Below, one piece after another: positions 1-7,451 of a stretch of DNA of 64,000 nucleotides. The notes beneath the pieces were generated by a model. The model saw only the letters and a program-made list of their open reading frames with translations. It was not told the DNA's origin and searched no databases. Positions within the stretch are counted from its first letter, which is position 1; each line of letters begins with the position of its first letter. Location: the NCBI GenBank assembly GCA_024123955.1, contig CP099652.1, positions 6,386,001 to 6,450,000 on the forward strand, read 5' to 3'. Made by a program: the position numbers and the translations under genes. This DNA comes from Oxalobacteraceae bacterium OTU3CINTB1 (GTDB lineage Bacteria; Pseudomonadota; Gammaproteobacteria; Burkholderiales; Burkholderiaceae_D).

Positions 1-400
1 GCTTGTCCGGTTTCGGGAAGCGCACCGACTCCTGGAAGCCGCGATTGGTCTTGCCGGCTTCCTCGGTGCTGGCCCATTCCGCGAACACTGTTGAAAAGCC
101 GCGCGAGTACAGCAGCTTGCCGGAGGCGGCGTCGACCACCTCCACCAGGTTGTTGCCGCGATTGGTGTCGTCGATGGTGCGGCGCATGTCGCCGGGCCAC
201 GGCAGCGGCTCGATCACCACACGCTCCACCGCATACTGCTCGTTGAGCGCGTTGCCGCTATGGATGTAGTCGAGGCGGACGGTGGCCGGTTGGCTGTCCG
301 GCGAAGTCGCCGGTGCCGCAGCCAACGCGGTAACTGCGCCTGCGGACAGCGCCAATAGCAGCGCAGAGACAAAGCGGCGGGAGTGAACGAAAAGACTCAT
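1..400 (-). CDS. Peptidase M64 family protein, N-terminal part (runs off the window)
   Basis: The reading frame opens at an ATG on the minus strand (398-400) behind an AGGAAT ribosome site and continues past base 1 without a stop, so only about 133 residues are seen. Residues 1-30 form a signal peptide ending near ALAAAPA. The rest resembles the M64 (IgA peptidase) N-terminal domain: a YIHSGNALNEQY start, a PLPWPGDMR segment, and the RGFSTVFAEWASTEEAG and RFPKP motifs. The zinc-binding catalytic domain would lie outside the window. Family members are secreted metallopeptidases. It lies downstream of the cyanophycinase genes in the same direction, but a 187-base gap suggests its own promoter. 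Confidence 0.75.
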   Translation of the reverse strand, partial: MSLFVHSRRFVSALLLALSAGAVTALAAAPATSPDSQPATVRLDYIHSGNALNEQYAVERVVIEPLPWPGDMRRTIDDTNRGNNLVEVVDAASGKLLYSRGFSTVFAEWASTEEAGKTNRGFQESVRFPKPDK

Positions 401-438
401 GGGATTCCTGGCAAGCGGTTGAAAACGTGACCGTTATT

Positions 439-560
439 TTAGGTTGTCGCCGCGGTGGCGCAGCGAAATTTAGTATGGTTTCGCGTCACGCGCGGCAATT
501 TTAGTAAGGAATAGCGCGGGCTAGTAGAGGTTAGCAAAGGTTAGCGGCATTTAGTAAAAG
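439..560. promoter_or_regulatory. Helically phased TTAG repeat array in an intergenic gap
   Basis: In the gap between the M64 gene and the end of the first cyanophycinase gene, TTAG occurs at 439, 470, 501, 531, 541 and 551, with the variants ATAG at 511 and CTAG at 521. Spacing is 31, 31, then 10 bases for each following unit, so all sites face one side of the helix. Units 501-560 read as six 10-base direct repeats, such as ttagcaaagg and ttagtaaaag. The array lies just upstream of the M64 start and is more likely to act on that gene. The protein that would bind it is unknown. Confidence 0.45.
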
Positions 561-587
561 CCGCTTTTCAGCACCCCACCTCCCAGC

Positions 588-1844
588 CTAGTTTTTTTGC
601 GTCGTCAGCGACTGCCCGATGTCGAGCGGGCGGATATCCAGCCGGACGTTGAGGATCGAGTAGCTCTGCACCGGCGCCGCCGTCACCGACGCCGATGTCG
701 ATGCATAGCCGACGCTGTCGCGCGTTTTGCTGAAGGTGAACTGGAAGCCCAACTCCGGCAGCAGCGACCGGGGACCACTAGTGGCGATGCCGATCGCCTC
801 GACGCGGCGGTTGACGATCAGGCTCTCCATCAGGTCCACCACCGCGTTCCTGCCCAGGATATCGGGCGAGAACACCGGCTGGTGCAGCACCGCGTGTTCC
901 GCCCGCAGCCGGCCGCCGGCCTTGGCCTCGGACGGCGTGAACACGTGCGAGGCCAGGTCGTAGCGGTCGCCCCGGTCCAGATAGCTGATCACCGCGTTGG
1001 AGACGTTGAAGCCGGCGCTGGCGGGGTCGGTGGTGGCGCGCGACAGGTCGATCAGCAGCGCGCCCTTGTGGCCGACGATTTCCACGTTGCGGCGGCTGTC
1101 GACCACCATGGCGGTGTTCTCGTCGATGCCCAGCCCGAATTTGTAGCCCTTTTTGAGCATCGCCGGGATCATGCGGGCGAAGCGTCCGCGCACCAGCAGG
1201 TGCTGGTCGACGAAGACGTCGTCGCCGATGAAGCCCAGGCCGGGCGCGATTTCGCGGCCTTCATTGACGCCGCCGCGCAGGGTGCCGAACACCGAATTCG
1301 GCGAGTAAAACATGGTGCTGCTCATGATGGCGGCGCCGGCGCTGTCGCCGGCCACCACGCCGCCGCCGCGGTAGACGTCCCACACCGCCTCCAGCACCGC
1401 GCTGCGGCTGCCGTCCTCGCGCACCAGCGCCTGCGTGATGCGGGACTGGTCGCCGCCGGAGAAGAACACGCCGCCGGCGCCGCGCACGGCCGCCGCCAAC
1501 TCGCCATCCTCGGCCACCCGGCGGAAATCGCTGCCGTCCAGGCGCACCGCCAGCGGCACCATGAAGGCGGCCGCGCCGTAGCCATTGAGTCGCTCGACGA
1601 TCCTGTCGCCGGTCCGCTGCGGATCGGCCGCCGCCGACGGCAGCACGGCGATGCGCGCGCCCGGCCCGCCGGCCAGCGCGACGATGCGTTGCCAGACGTC
1701 GGCGTTGTCGCCCCGCAGGCCGCCGCCGATGATCACCAGCGAACCTTTGGGAGCGGCCGGCGCGGCCAACGCGCCCTCCAGCGGAATGGCCAGCACCAGG
1801 ACCGCCCCGATCAGGTGCTTCAACATGGTGCCCGGTGTGCGCAT
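588..1844 (-). CDS. Secreted cyanophycinase (peptidase S51), copy 1
   Basis: A 418-residue exported serine peptidase predicted to cut cyanophycin (poly-Asp with Arg side chains) into beta-Asp-Arg dipeptides outside the cytoplasm. A hydrophobic signal segment covers residues 8-28. The nucleophile lies in GDSAGAA (Ser168). The GGDQ motif gives Gln133. The stretch VDQHLLVRGRFARM supplies Asp213, Gln214, His215, Arg219, Arg221 and Arg224, with the same spacing as the substrate pocket I recall for Synechocystis CphB (D172, Q173, R178, R180, R183). It is longer than intracellular CphB, as expected for the extracellular CphE type. The start has a GGGAG site 9 bases upstream. The gene begins 24 bases after copy 2 ends, so the two are co-transcribed. 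Confidence 0.85.
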   Translation of the reverse strand: MRTPGTMLKHLIGAVLVLAIPLEGALAAPAAPKGSLVIIGGGLRGDNADVWQRIVALAGGPGARIAVLPSAAADPQRTGDRIVERLNGYGAAAFMVPLAVRLDGSDFRRVAEDGELAAAVRGAGGVFFSGGDQSRITQALVREDGSRSAVLEAVWDVYRGGGVVAGDSAGAAIMSSTMFYSPNSVFGTLRGGVNEGREIAPGLGFIGDDVFVDQHLLVRGRFARMIPAMLKKGYKFGLGIDENTAMVVDSRRNVEIVGHKGALLIDLSRATTDPASAGFNVSNAVISYLDRGDRYDLASHVFTPSEAKAGGRLRAEHAVLHQPVFSPDILGRNAVVDLMESLIVNRRVEAIGIATSGPRSLLPELGFQFTFSKTRDSVGYASTSASVTAAPVQSYSILNVRLDIRPLDIGQSLTTQKN

Positions 1845-1868
1845 GGCGGCCGACTCCCGGTTCGCCCG

Positions 1869-3188
1869 CTACCGGTACCGGTAAAGCGGTTGTTGGAGCT
1901 GGATCGGCCGGATGTCCATCCTCAGCTTGAGCACCGAATACGCCTCCACCTCGGTCGAGCTGTAGCCGACGCTGTTGATGGTTTTACTGAAGCGGAATTC
2001 AAAGCCGATGTCCGGCGCCGAATCGCGCGGATTGCCGAAGGCGATGCCGATGGCCTCCTGCTGGGCGTTGTCGATCAGGTTCACCATCAGGTCCAGCACT
2101 GCGTTGTTGCCCAGGATGTCGTTGGTGAAAACGGTGCCGCGCGTGTCGGGCTGGTTCGGATCGAGCTTGTTGTCCGCCTTGTCGGCCGACGGCGTGAACT
2201 CGCGCGAGACCAGGTTGAATTTGTCGCCCCTGTCCAGATAACTGATGGTGGCATTGCTAATATTGAAACCCTTGATGCCACGGTCGGTGATCGCCGCCGA
2301 CAAATCGAGCAGCAGCGCGCCGCTGTAGCCGATGATTTCCACATCGCGGCGGGCGTTGACCACCATCGCGCTGTTCTCGTCGATGCCCAGGCCGATCTGA
2401 TAACCTTTTTTCAACATCACCGGGATCATGCGGGCGAAGCGGCCGCGCACCAGCAAATGCTGGTCGACGAAGACGTCGTCGCCGATGAAGCCCAGTCCCG
2501 GCGCGATCTCGTTGCCGTCGGTGACGCCCTGTTTAAGCATGTCCAGGGTGGCCTTGGCGTCGTAGAACATGGTGGTGCTCATGATCGCGGCGCCGGCGCT
2601 GGAACCGGCCACCACGCCGCCGTCGCGGTACACGTCCCATACCGCCTCCAGCGCCAGCGTGCGCGAGCCGTCGGGGCGCACCAGCGCCTTGGTGATACGG
2701 GCCTGGTCGCCGCCGGTGAAGTAGATGCCGGTGGCCGAGTGGATCAGCGCCACCACCTCCGGGTCCTCGGCGGCCTTGCGGTAATCGCTGTTGGGCAGCG
2801 TCACGCCGAGCGGGATGAAGAACGCCTGGGCGCCATATTGATTGAGCTTGTTAACCGTGTTTTGCGCCGACTTTTCCGGGTTGATCGAGGCCGAGCCGAA
2901 TACGCCGATACGCGCGCCACGGCCGCCGGCCAGCTGCACGATGCGCTGCCAGACTTCGGCGTTGTCGGCGCGCAGGCCGCCGCCGATGATCACCAGGTTG
3001 CCCGCCGGCGGCGCCAGCACCGGCTTGGGCGGCGGTACCGCCTTGGCCGGCTTGCTGGCCTTGGTCCCCGACTGCGCCTTGGCCGACGACGTGGCGGCCG
3101 CTCCCTGGGCCGCATGCGCACTGACGCCGGCGAACACCAGCAGCCAAAGCAAGCAAAGGCGCTGGAACGTAGAACCTGTAAATTTCAT
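1869..3188 (-). CDS. Secreted cyanophycinase (peptidase S51), copy 2
   Basis: A 439-residue paralogue of the next gene. A signal peptide ends near VSAHAAQ, and an Ala/Lys/Pro-rich linker (residues 28-60) precedes the S51 domain. The nucleophile is in GSSAGAA (Ser197). The pocket residues are Gln162 in GGDQ, then Asp242, Gln243, His244, Arg248, Arg250 and Arg253. The start has a GGAAGGG ribosome site. The gene lies between the TonB-dependent receptor and copy 1, all in one direction. The 107-base gap upstream contains a TTAAGCAT motif (3268-3275) that also occurs, as TTAAGCA, before cphZ. Both copies look catalytically intact. The substrate is inferred from pocket conservation and context. Confidence 0.85.
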   Translation of the reverse strand: MKFTGSTFQRLCLLWLLVFAGVSAHAAQGAAATSSAKAQSGTKASKPAKAVPPPKPVLAPPAGNLVIIGGGLRADNAEVWQRIVQLAGGRGARIGVFGSASINPEKSAQNTVNKLNQYGAQAFFIPLGVTLPNSDYRKAAEDPEVVALIHSATGIYFTGGDQARITKALVRPDGSRTLALEAVWDVYRDGGVVAGSSAGAAIMSTTMFYDAKATLDMLKQGVTDGNEIAPGLGFIGDDVFVDQHLLVRGRFARMIPVMLKKGYQIGLGIDENSAMVVNARRDVEIIGYSGALLLDLSAAITDRGIKGFNISNATISYLDRGDKFNLVSREFTPSADKADNKLDPNQPDTRGTVFTNDILGNNAVLDLMVNLIDNAQQEAIGIAFGNPRDSAPDIGFEFRFSKTINSVGYSSTEVEAYSVLKLRMDIRPIQLQQPLYRYR

Positions 3189-3295
3189 GTTGCCCTTCCA
3201 ATGATGAAACCGGCGCCGGGGCTTGCGCGCGGCGCCGTGGTAATACAGATGATACCAATCAATTACTTAAGCATGTATTACATTGTGGAGGGCTT

Positions 3296-6076
3296 TCATT
3301 TGAAGGCGTAGCTGGCGCTGGCGAAGAAGCGCCGGCCGCGCGGATCCGTGTAGGTCGGATCGTAGCCGGACAGGAAGAAATAGGCCTGGTTGGAGAACGG
3401 CGGCGCCTTGTCGAACAGGTTCTGGACCCCGGCGCGCAGCTTGAACGCCTTGCTCACCTGCCAGGCGCCCGACAGGTCCCACAGCGAGTAGGAGCTGACG
3501 CGGTTGGGCGCCACCACCGTGCCGTCGTCGGTGTTGATGGCCGAGTTCTGGTCGTGGTAGCCGCTCGAGAAGGTGTTCGACAGCGTTGCCGAATACGGAC
3601 CCCGGTCCCAGTCGAAGTTGATGGTATGGCGCCAGCGCTGCACCACGCCGTCGGTGACGAAGCGTCCCAGGTTGCTCACATACGGGTCGCCGACGTCGTT
3701 CTGGATCTTCGACGTGAGCACGTAGGTGCCCGACAGGCGGCCGCCGAAATTGCCGGCCCAGGTGCGCACGCCGTTGTAGTCGAGGATCACATCGATGCCC
3801 GAGGCCTTTTGCGCGCCGCGGTTTTCCTTGCGCAGCTCGATGTAGTCGATCGCGCCGTCCTCGTCGCGGTGCACCAGGTTGCCGTATTTGGCCAGGTTGC
3901 CGAGGATGATGTCGTCGCCGATCTCGCTGATCAAGTCGGTGCGCTCGATGTTCCAGTAATCGATCGTCATCGACGCGTTTTTGGAAGGCTGGATCACCAT
4001 GCCGGTCGAGAACTGGCGGCTGCGCTCGGGCTTGAGGTTGGCGTTCGAGTAGCGGCGCGTGCTCCAGTTGTCGGCGCAATCGGCCAAGGTGGCGTCTTCC
4101 ACGGCGCAGGCCACGGGATCGGGCAAGGTGGCGGTGACGCTGTAGATGTTGGCGCGATACAGGTCGGTCATCGACGGCGCGCGGAAGCCGCGGCCGGCCG
4201 AGGCGCGGAACAGCATGGTCTTGGTCGGCGTGTAGCTCACGCCCACCTTCGGACTGGCGGCGCCGCCGACCACCTGATAGTGGTCGTAGCGCGCCGACAG
4301 CTGCGCCTCCCACTGCTTGGTGAACGGCAGCAGCAGCTCGCCGTAGACCGCCTTGACCTTGCGGCTGTTGCTGTAGGCACGCTCCTCCTCGGGCGCCGGA
4401 TCGTTGTTGATGTTGTCGCTCAACAGCAGGTCCGACGGATTGTAGCTGGTGCGTTCGCGGCGGTATTCGCCGCCGACGGCCAGCGCGGCGTCGCCGCCGG
4501 CCAGCGCGCCGATCGCGTGCGAGAGCTTGAAGTCGACCGAATCCATGGTGCCGCGCGCGCGCCGCGCCACATCGTCGACCTGGATGCGGTTGAGCAGGTC
4601 GACGCCGGCCTGGCTCGATGGCCCGAACGGGTTGATCAAGCCATCGGCGATCCCCTGCAGCATTTGGTCCTTCAACAGGTAGCCGTGGGTGTCGCGGTCC
4701 TTGATCTTGTTGACGCTGTGGTTGACGCCGAAGTCATAGTCCCAGCCGGCGGCGGTGCCGGTCAGGCCGACCACATAGCGCTGGCTTTCGCTGGTCAACT
4801 CGGTGGCGCGCCGGCCGGCCTCGTTCATGCGCATGCGCAGGCCGACGGTGACCGGCGCGCCCGGATCGGCGTCTTCCTCCGGCGAGAGCGTGAAGCCGGC
4901 GAACGCCGGGATCTTCTTGTAGTCGATTTCGGCGTCGTCGGCGCGCGCGCCCGAGCCGATGTACCAGGTCTTCGAGCGGCTCAGCGCCACCTCGGCGTAC
5001 AACTGGCTGTTCGGCGTGAGCTGCAACACGCCGCGTGTGAGCAGGTTGCTCTTGTCCGACTTGGGGAACAACTCGGTGTCGCGCATGTAATCGTAGGTAC
5101 AGGCGTCGACGCCGCCGATGCCGGCCGGCAGATACAGGTTGGCCGGCGCCGCGCACGTCGGCACCGACGGATTGATGGTGCGGTTGGTGATCGGTTTGCC
5201 GTTGATGCGGAAGTTCTGCTCCTGCAGTTCATCGCGCTGGGCGCTGGAGAGGCGGATATTGGCCGGCGAGGTGTAGCCCGACAGCAGGTGCGGCAGGCGC
5301 TCGGGCACCCGCAGGTCGCCGATGAAGTCGCGCTGCGAGGTGCTCAAGGCGTTCGATTTCTGCACGTCGGCCACGGCGAAGACGTTGAAGCCGTCCTTGG
5401 ACAGGTCGCCGAAACCGGCCGTGATGCTGGCCTTGCGCTTGCCGGCGCCGCCCTCCTGGGTCTTGAGGCCATAGGCGTTCAGCTCCACGCCCTGGTAGTC
5501 CTTGCGGGTGATGAAGTTGATCACGCCGCCGATGGCGTCGGTGCCGTACAGCGCCGAGGCGCCGTCGAGCAGCACTTCGACGCGCTGGATGGCGGCGGCC
5601 GGGATGTTATTGAGGTCGACGCCGGTGTCGTCGCCGGGCGAGGCGAAGTTGGCCATGCGGCGGCCATTGAGCAGCACCAGGGTCGAGGAGGTGCCGATGC
5701 CGCGCAGGTTGGCGCTGTTGAAGCCGCGCTGGTCGCCGCCGACGTTGATGCTGGCGCCGTCGGTGAGGCCGCCGACGTTGGCCGACAGGCGGGCCAGGAT
5801 TTCGGAGGCGGTGGTCACGCCCACCTTGTCGATCTCCTCGCGGGTGATGACCTGCACCGGCAACGCCGTCTCCGACTCGATGCGCTTGATCGCCGAGCCG
5901 GTGATCTCGACCCGGGGCATCGGCTTGGCGGCGGCGGGGTCCTGGGCGGGCGCCGACGCGTCCTGGGCCAGCGCCAGGCCCGGTTGGCCGAGCACGCCGA
6001 TCACCGCGCCCAGACCGATCGCGCGGCGCACCGAGCGCGCCATCGTGGAAATTCGCATACCGTGCAATTCAGCCAT
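3296..6076 (-). CDS. TonB-dependent outer membrane receptor
   Basis: A 926-residue outer membrane transporter. A signal peptide ends at about residue 38 (LALAQD). The plug domain starts at VEITGSAIKR and contains LLNGRRMANF and GASALYGTDAIGGVIN. A 22-strand barrel follows, with the usual C-terminal block GRRFFASASYAFK. No N-terminal STN signalling domain is seen, so no sigma/anti-sigma loop is expected. The chosen start has an AGAGAG site; internal Met7 and Met12 are alternatives. It is first in line before two secreted cyanophycinases and divergent from cphZ. Its cargo is therefore inferred to be cyanophycin fragments or beta-Asp-Arg dipeptide; sequence alone does not show the ligand. Confidence 0.88.
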   Translation of the reverse strand: MAELHGMRISTMARSVRRAIGLGAVIGVLGQPGLALAQDASAPAQDPAAAKPMPRVEITGSAIKRIESETALPVQVITREEIDKVGVTTASEILARLSANVGGLTDGASINVGGDQRGFNSANLRGIGTSSTLVLLNGRRMANFASPGDDTGVDLNNIPAAAIQRVEVLLDGASALYGTDAIGGVINFITRKDYQGVELNAYGLKTQEGGAGKRKASITAGFGDLSKDGFNVFAVADVQKSNALSTSQRDFIGDLRVPERLPHLLSGYTSPANIRLSSAQRDELQEQNFRINGKPITNRTINPSVPTCAAPANLYLPAGIGGVDACTYDYMRDTELFPKSDKSNLLTRGVLQLTPNSQLYAEVALSRSKTWYIGSGARADDAEIDYKKIPAFAGFTLSPEEDADPGAPVTVGLRMRMNEAGRRATELTSESQRYVVGLTGTAAGWDYDFGVNHSVNKIKDRDTHGYLLKDQMLQGIADGLINPFGPSSQAGVDLLNRIQVDDVARRARGTMDSVDFKLSHAIGALAGGDAALAVGGEYRRERTSYNPSDLLLSDNINNDPAPEEERAYSNSRKVKAVYGELLLPFTKQWEAQLSARYDHYQVVGGAASPKVGVSYTPTKTMLFRASAGRGFRAPSMTDLYRANIYSVTATLPDPVACAVEDATLADCADNWSTRRYSNANLKPERSRQFSTGMVIQPSKNASMTIDYWNIERTDLISEIGDDIILGNLAKYGNLVHRDEDGAIDYIELRKENRGAQKASGIDVILDYNGVRTWAGNFGGRLSGTYVLTSKIQNDVGDPYVSNLGRFVTDGVVQRWRHTINFDWDRGPYSATLSNTFSSGYHDQNSAINTDDGTVVAPNRVSSYSLWDLSGAWQVSKAFKLRAGVQNLFDKAPPFSNQAYFFLSGYDPTYTDPRGRRFFASASYAFK

Positions 6077-6197
6077 AGTTCTCTCTGGTAGTTATGTCAT
6101 ATGTAAATAATTCCAATCGACTAACTGTACGCAGTTCGCGGGGAAAACTCAAGAAAGCGCGTCCCGATTCGGCCCGAACGATTTACTTTGTGAAAAT

Positions 6198-6246
6198 AGT
6201 GCTACATACTCAAGCACTAAAGCACGCGTTAAGCATCGTTAAGCAC
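6198..6246. promoter_or_regulatory. Candidate operator between receptor and cphZ
   Basis: The 205-base divergent gap contains an inverted repeat AGTGCT-N9-AGCACT (6198-6218), followed by two 10-base direct repeats cgttaagcat/cgttaagcac (6227-6246). AAGCA occurs at 6212, 6220, 6231 and 6241, roughly one helical turn apart. A TTAAGCAT copy also precedes cyanophycinase copy 2 (3268). A shared regulator for the locus is an inference; no regulator gene is adjacent. Confidence 0.4.
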
Positions 6247-6281
6247 ATCGCCGCACCGTCAACCTTCCCTGCCAGCCCATC

Positions 6282-7430
6282 ATGCACGTACAAAAACACC
6301 CCCTTTCCGGCCCCCACAGCAGCACCGCTTTCGAACTGACCAGCTTCCACTTCGGCACTCCGGGCGCCGGCAAAAAGGTCTACATCCAGGCCTCGCTGCA
6401 CGCCGACGAGGTGCCGGGCATGCTGGTGGCCCAGTTCCTGCGCAAGCGATTGGCCGCGCTGGAGGCGGCCGGCCAGATCGCCGGCGAAGTCATTCTGGTG
6501 CCGGCGGCCAACCCGATCGGGCTGGCGCAGGCGATCCACGGCGCCGCCTTCGGCCGCTTCGACCTGACCACCGGCGTCAATTTCAACCGCAACTACAAGC
6601 ACGTGTTCGAGGACCTGAAAACATCGCTCGACGGCCTGCTCGGCCAGGACGCCGACGCCAACGTGCGCCTGATCCGCGAACACGCGCGCGCCTCGATCGC
6701 CAACTGGCGCCCGTCGACCGACGCCGACACCCTGAAAAAAGCGCTGATGACGATGGCGGTCGACGCCGACATCGTGCTCGACCTGCACTGCGACAACGAG
6801 GCGGTGATGCACATCTACGCCGGCACGCCGCTGGCCGGCGCCATCGCGCCGCTGTCGGCGCTGATGGGCGCGCACGCGCTGCTGCTGGCCTACCAGGCCG
6901 GCGGCGAACCGTTCGACGAGGCCTGCAGTCGCCTGTGGTGGGACCTGGAGCGCCACTTCGAGGGTAAATATCCGATTCCGCCGGCCTGCCTGTCGACCAC
7001 CGTGGAGCTGCGCGGCGAGATGGAGGTCAGCTACGAGCTGGCCGAAAAGGACGCCGCCGCCCTGCTGCGCTTCCTGGTCTTGAACGGCGTGCTGCTGGAC
7101 GACGGCAGCGGCGCGGGCGCCGCCGCCATCGCCGCCGCGCCGCTGCCGGCCGCGCTGTGCGAGGCCACGCCGCTCGAAGGGGTCGAGCCGCTGTACGCGC
7201 CGCACGCCGGGGTGCTGGTCTACACCCGCGAGCTGGGCGAGCGCGTCGCGCCCGGCGACGCCATCGCCGACTTGATCGACCCGGTCAGCGGCGAGACGAC
7301 CACGGTGCGCGCCGGCGTGGCCGGCGTGTTCTTCGCCCGCAGCGCCCACCGCCACGTGCTGCGCGGGATGAACGTCGGCAAAGTGGCGGGCGCCCGGGCC
7401 TACCGCGCCGGCGATCTGCTGAGCCAATAA
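6282..7430 (+). CDS. cphZ: AstE/AspA-family M14 metallohydrolase, probable cyanophycin dipeptide hydrolase
   Basis: A 382-residue cytoplasmic zinc enzyme of the succinylglutamate desuccinylase/aspartoacylase family. The visible zinc ligands are His40 and Glu43 (SLHADEVPG) and His169 (VLDLHCDNE). Glu242 in VELRGEME is the likely catalytic acid, and FNRNYK (101-106) is a substrate-binding segment. A C-terminal beta-barrel (about 295-382) follows. Family knowledge: CphZ/AotO enzymes of this family hydrolyse beta-Asp-Arg to Asp and Arg in bacteria lacking IadA or IaaA. Its place opposite two secreted cyanophycinases strongly favours that role over AstE; no other ast gene is present. It is followed 21 bases later by a permease gene. 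A general N-acyl amino acid deacylase is the alternative. Confidence 0.72.
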   Translation: MHVQKHPLSGPHSSTAFELTSFHFGTPGAGKKVYIQASLHADEVPGMLVAQFLRKRLAALEAAGQIAGEVILVPAANPIGLAQAIHGAAFGRFDLTTGVNFNRNYKHVFEDLKTSLDGLLGQDADANVRLIREHARASIANWRPSTDADTLKKALMTMAVDADIVLDLHCDNEAVMHIYAGTPLAGAIAPLSALMGAHALLLAYQAGGEPFDEACSRLWWDLERHFEGKYPIPPACLSTTVELRGEMEVSYELAEKDAAALLRFLVLNGVLLDDGSGAGAAAIAAAPLPAALCEATPLEGVEPLYAPHAGVLVYTRELGERVAPGDAIADLIDPVSGETTTVRAGVAGVFFARSAHRHVLRGMNVGKVAGARAYRAGDLLSQ

Positions 7431-7451
7431 AAACAACGACCACGACGTCCC

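Noticed and set aside
597..3311. A 904-codon open frame on the plus strand
   Set aside because: It is antisense to both cyanophycinase genes, has His/Arg/Val-rich composition typical of GC-rich shadow frames, and shows no domain.
3554..6091. An 845-codon open frame on the plus strand
   Set aside because: It is antisense to the TonB-dependent receptor and has shadow-like composition with no motif.
6282..7430. Assignment as succinylglutamate desuccinylase astE
   Set aside because: No astA, astB, astC or astD is present, and the context of cyanophycinases favours CphZ; the family call itself stands.
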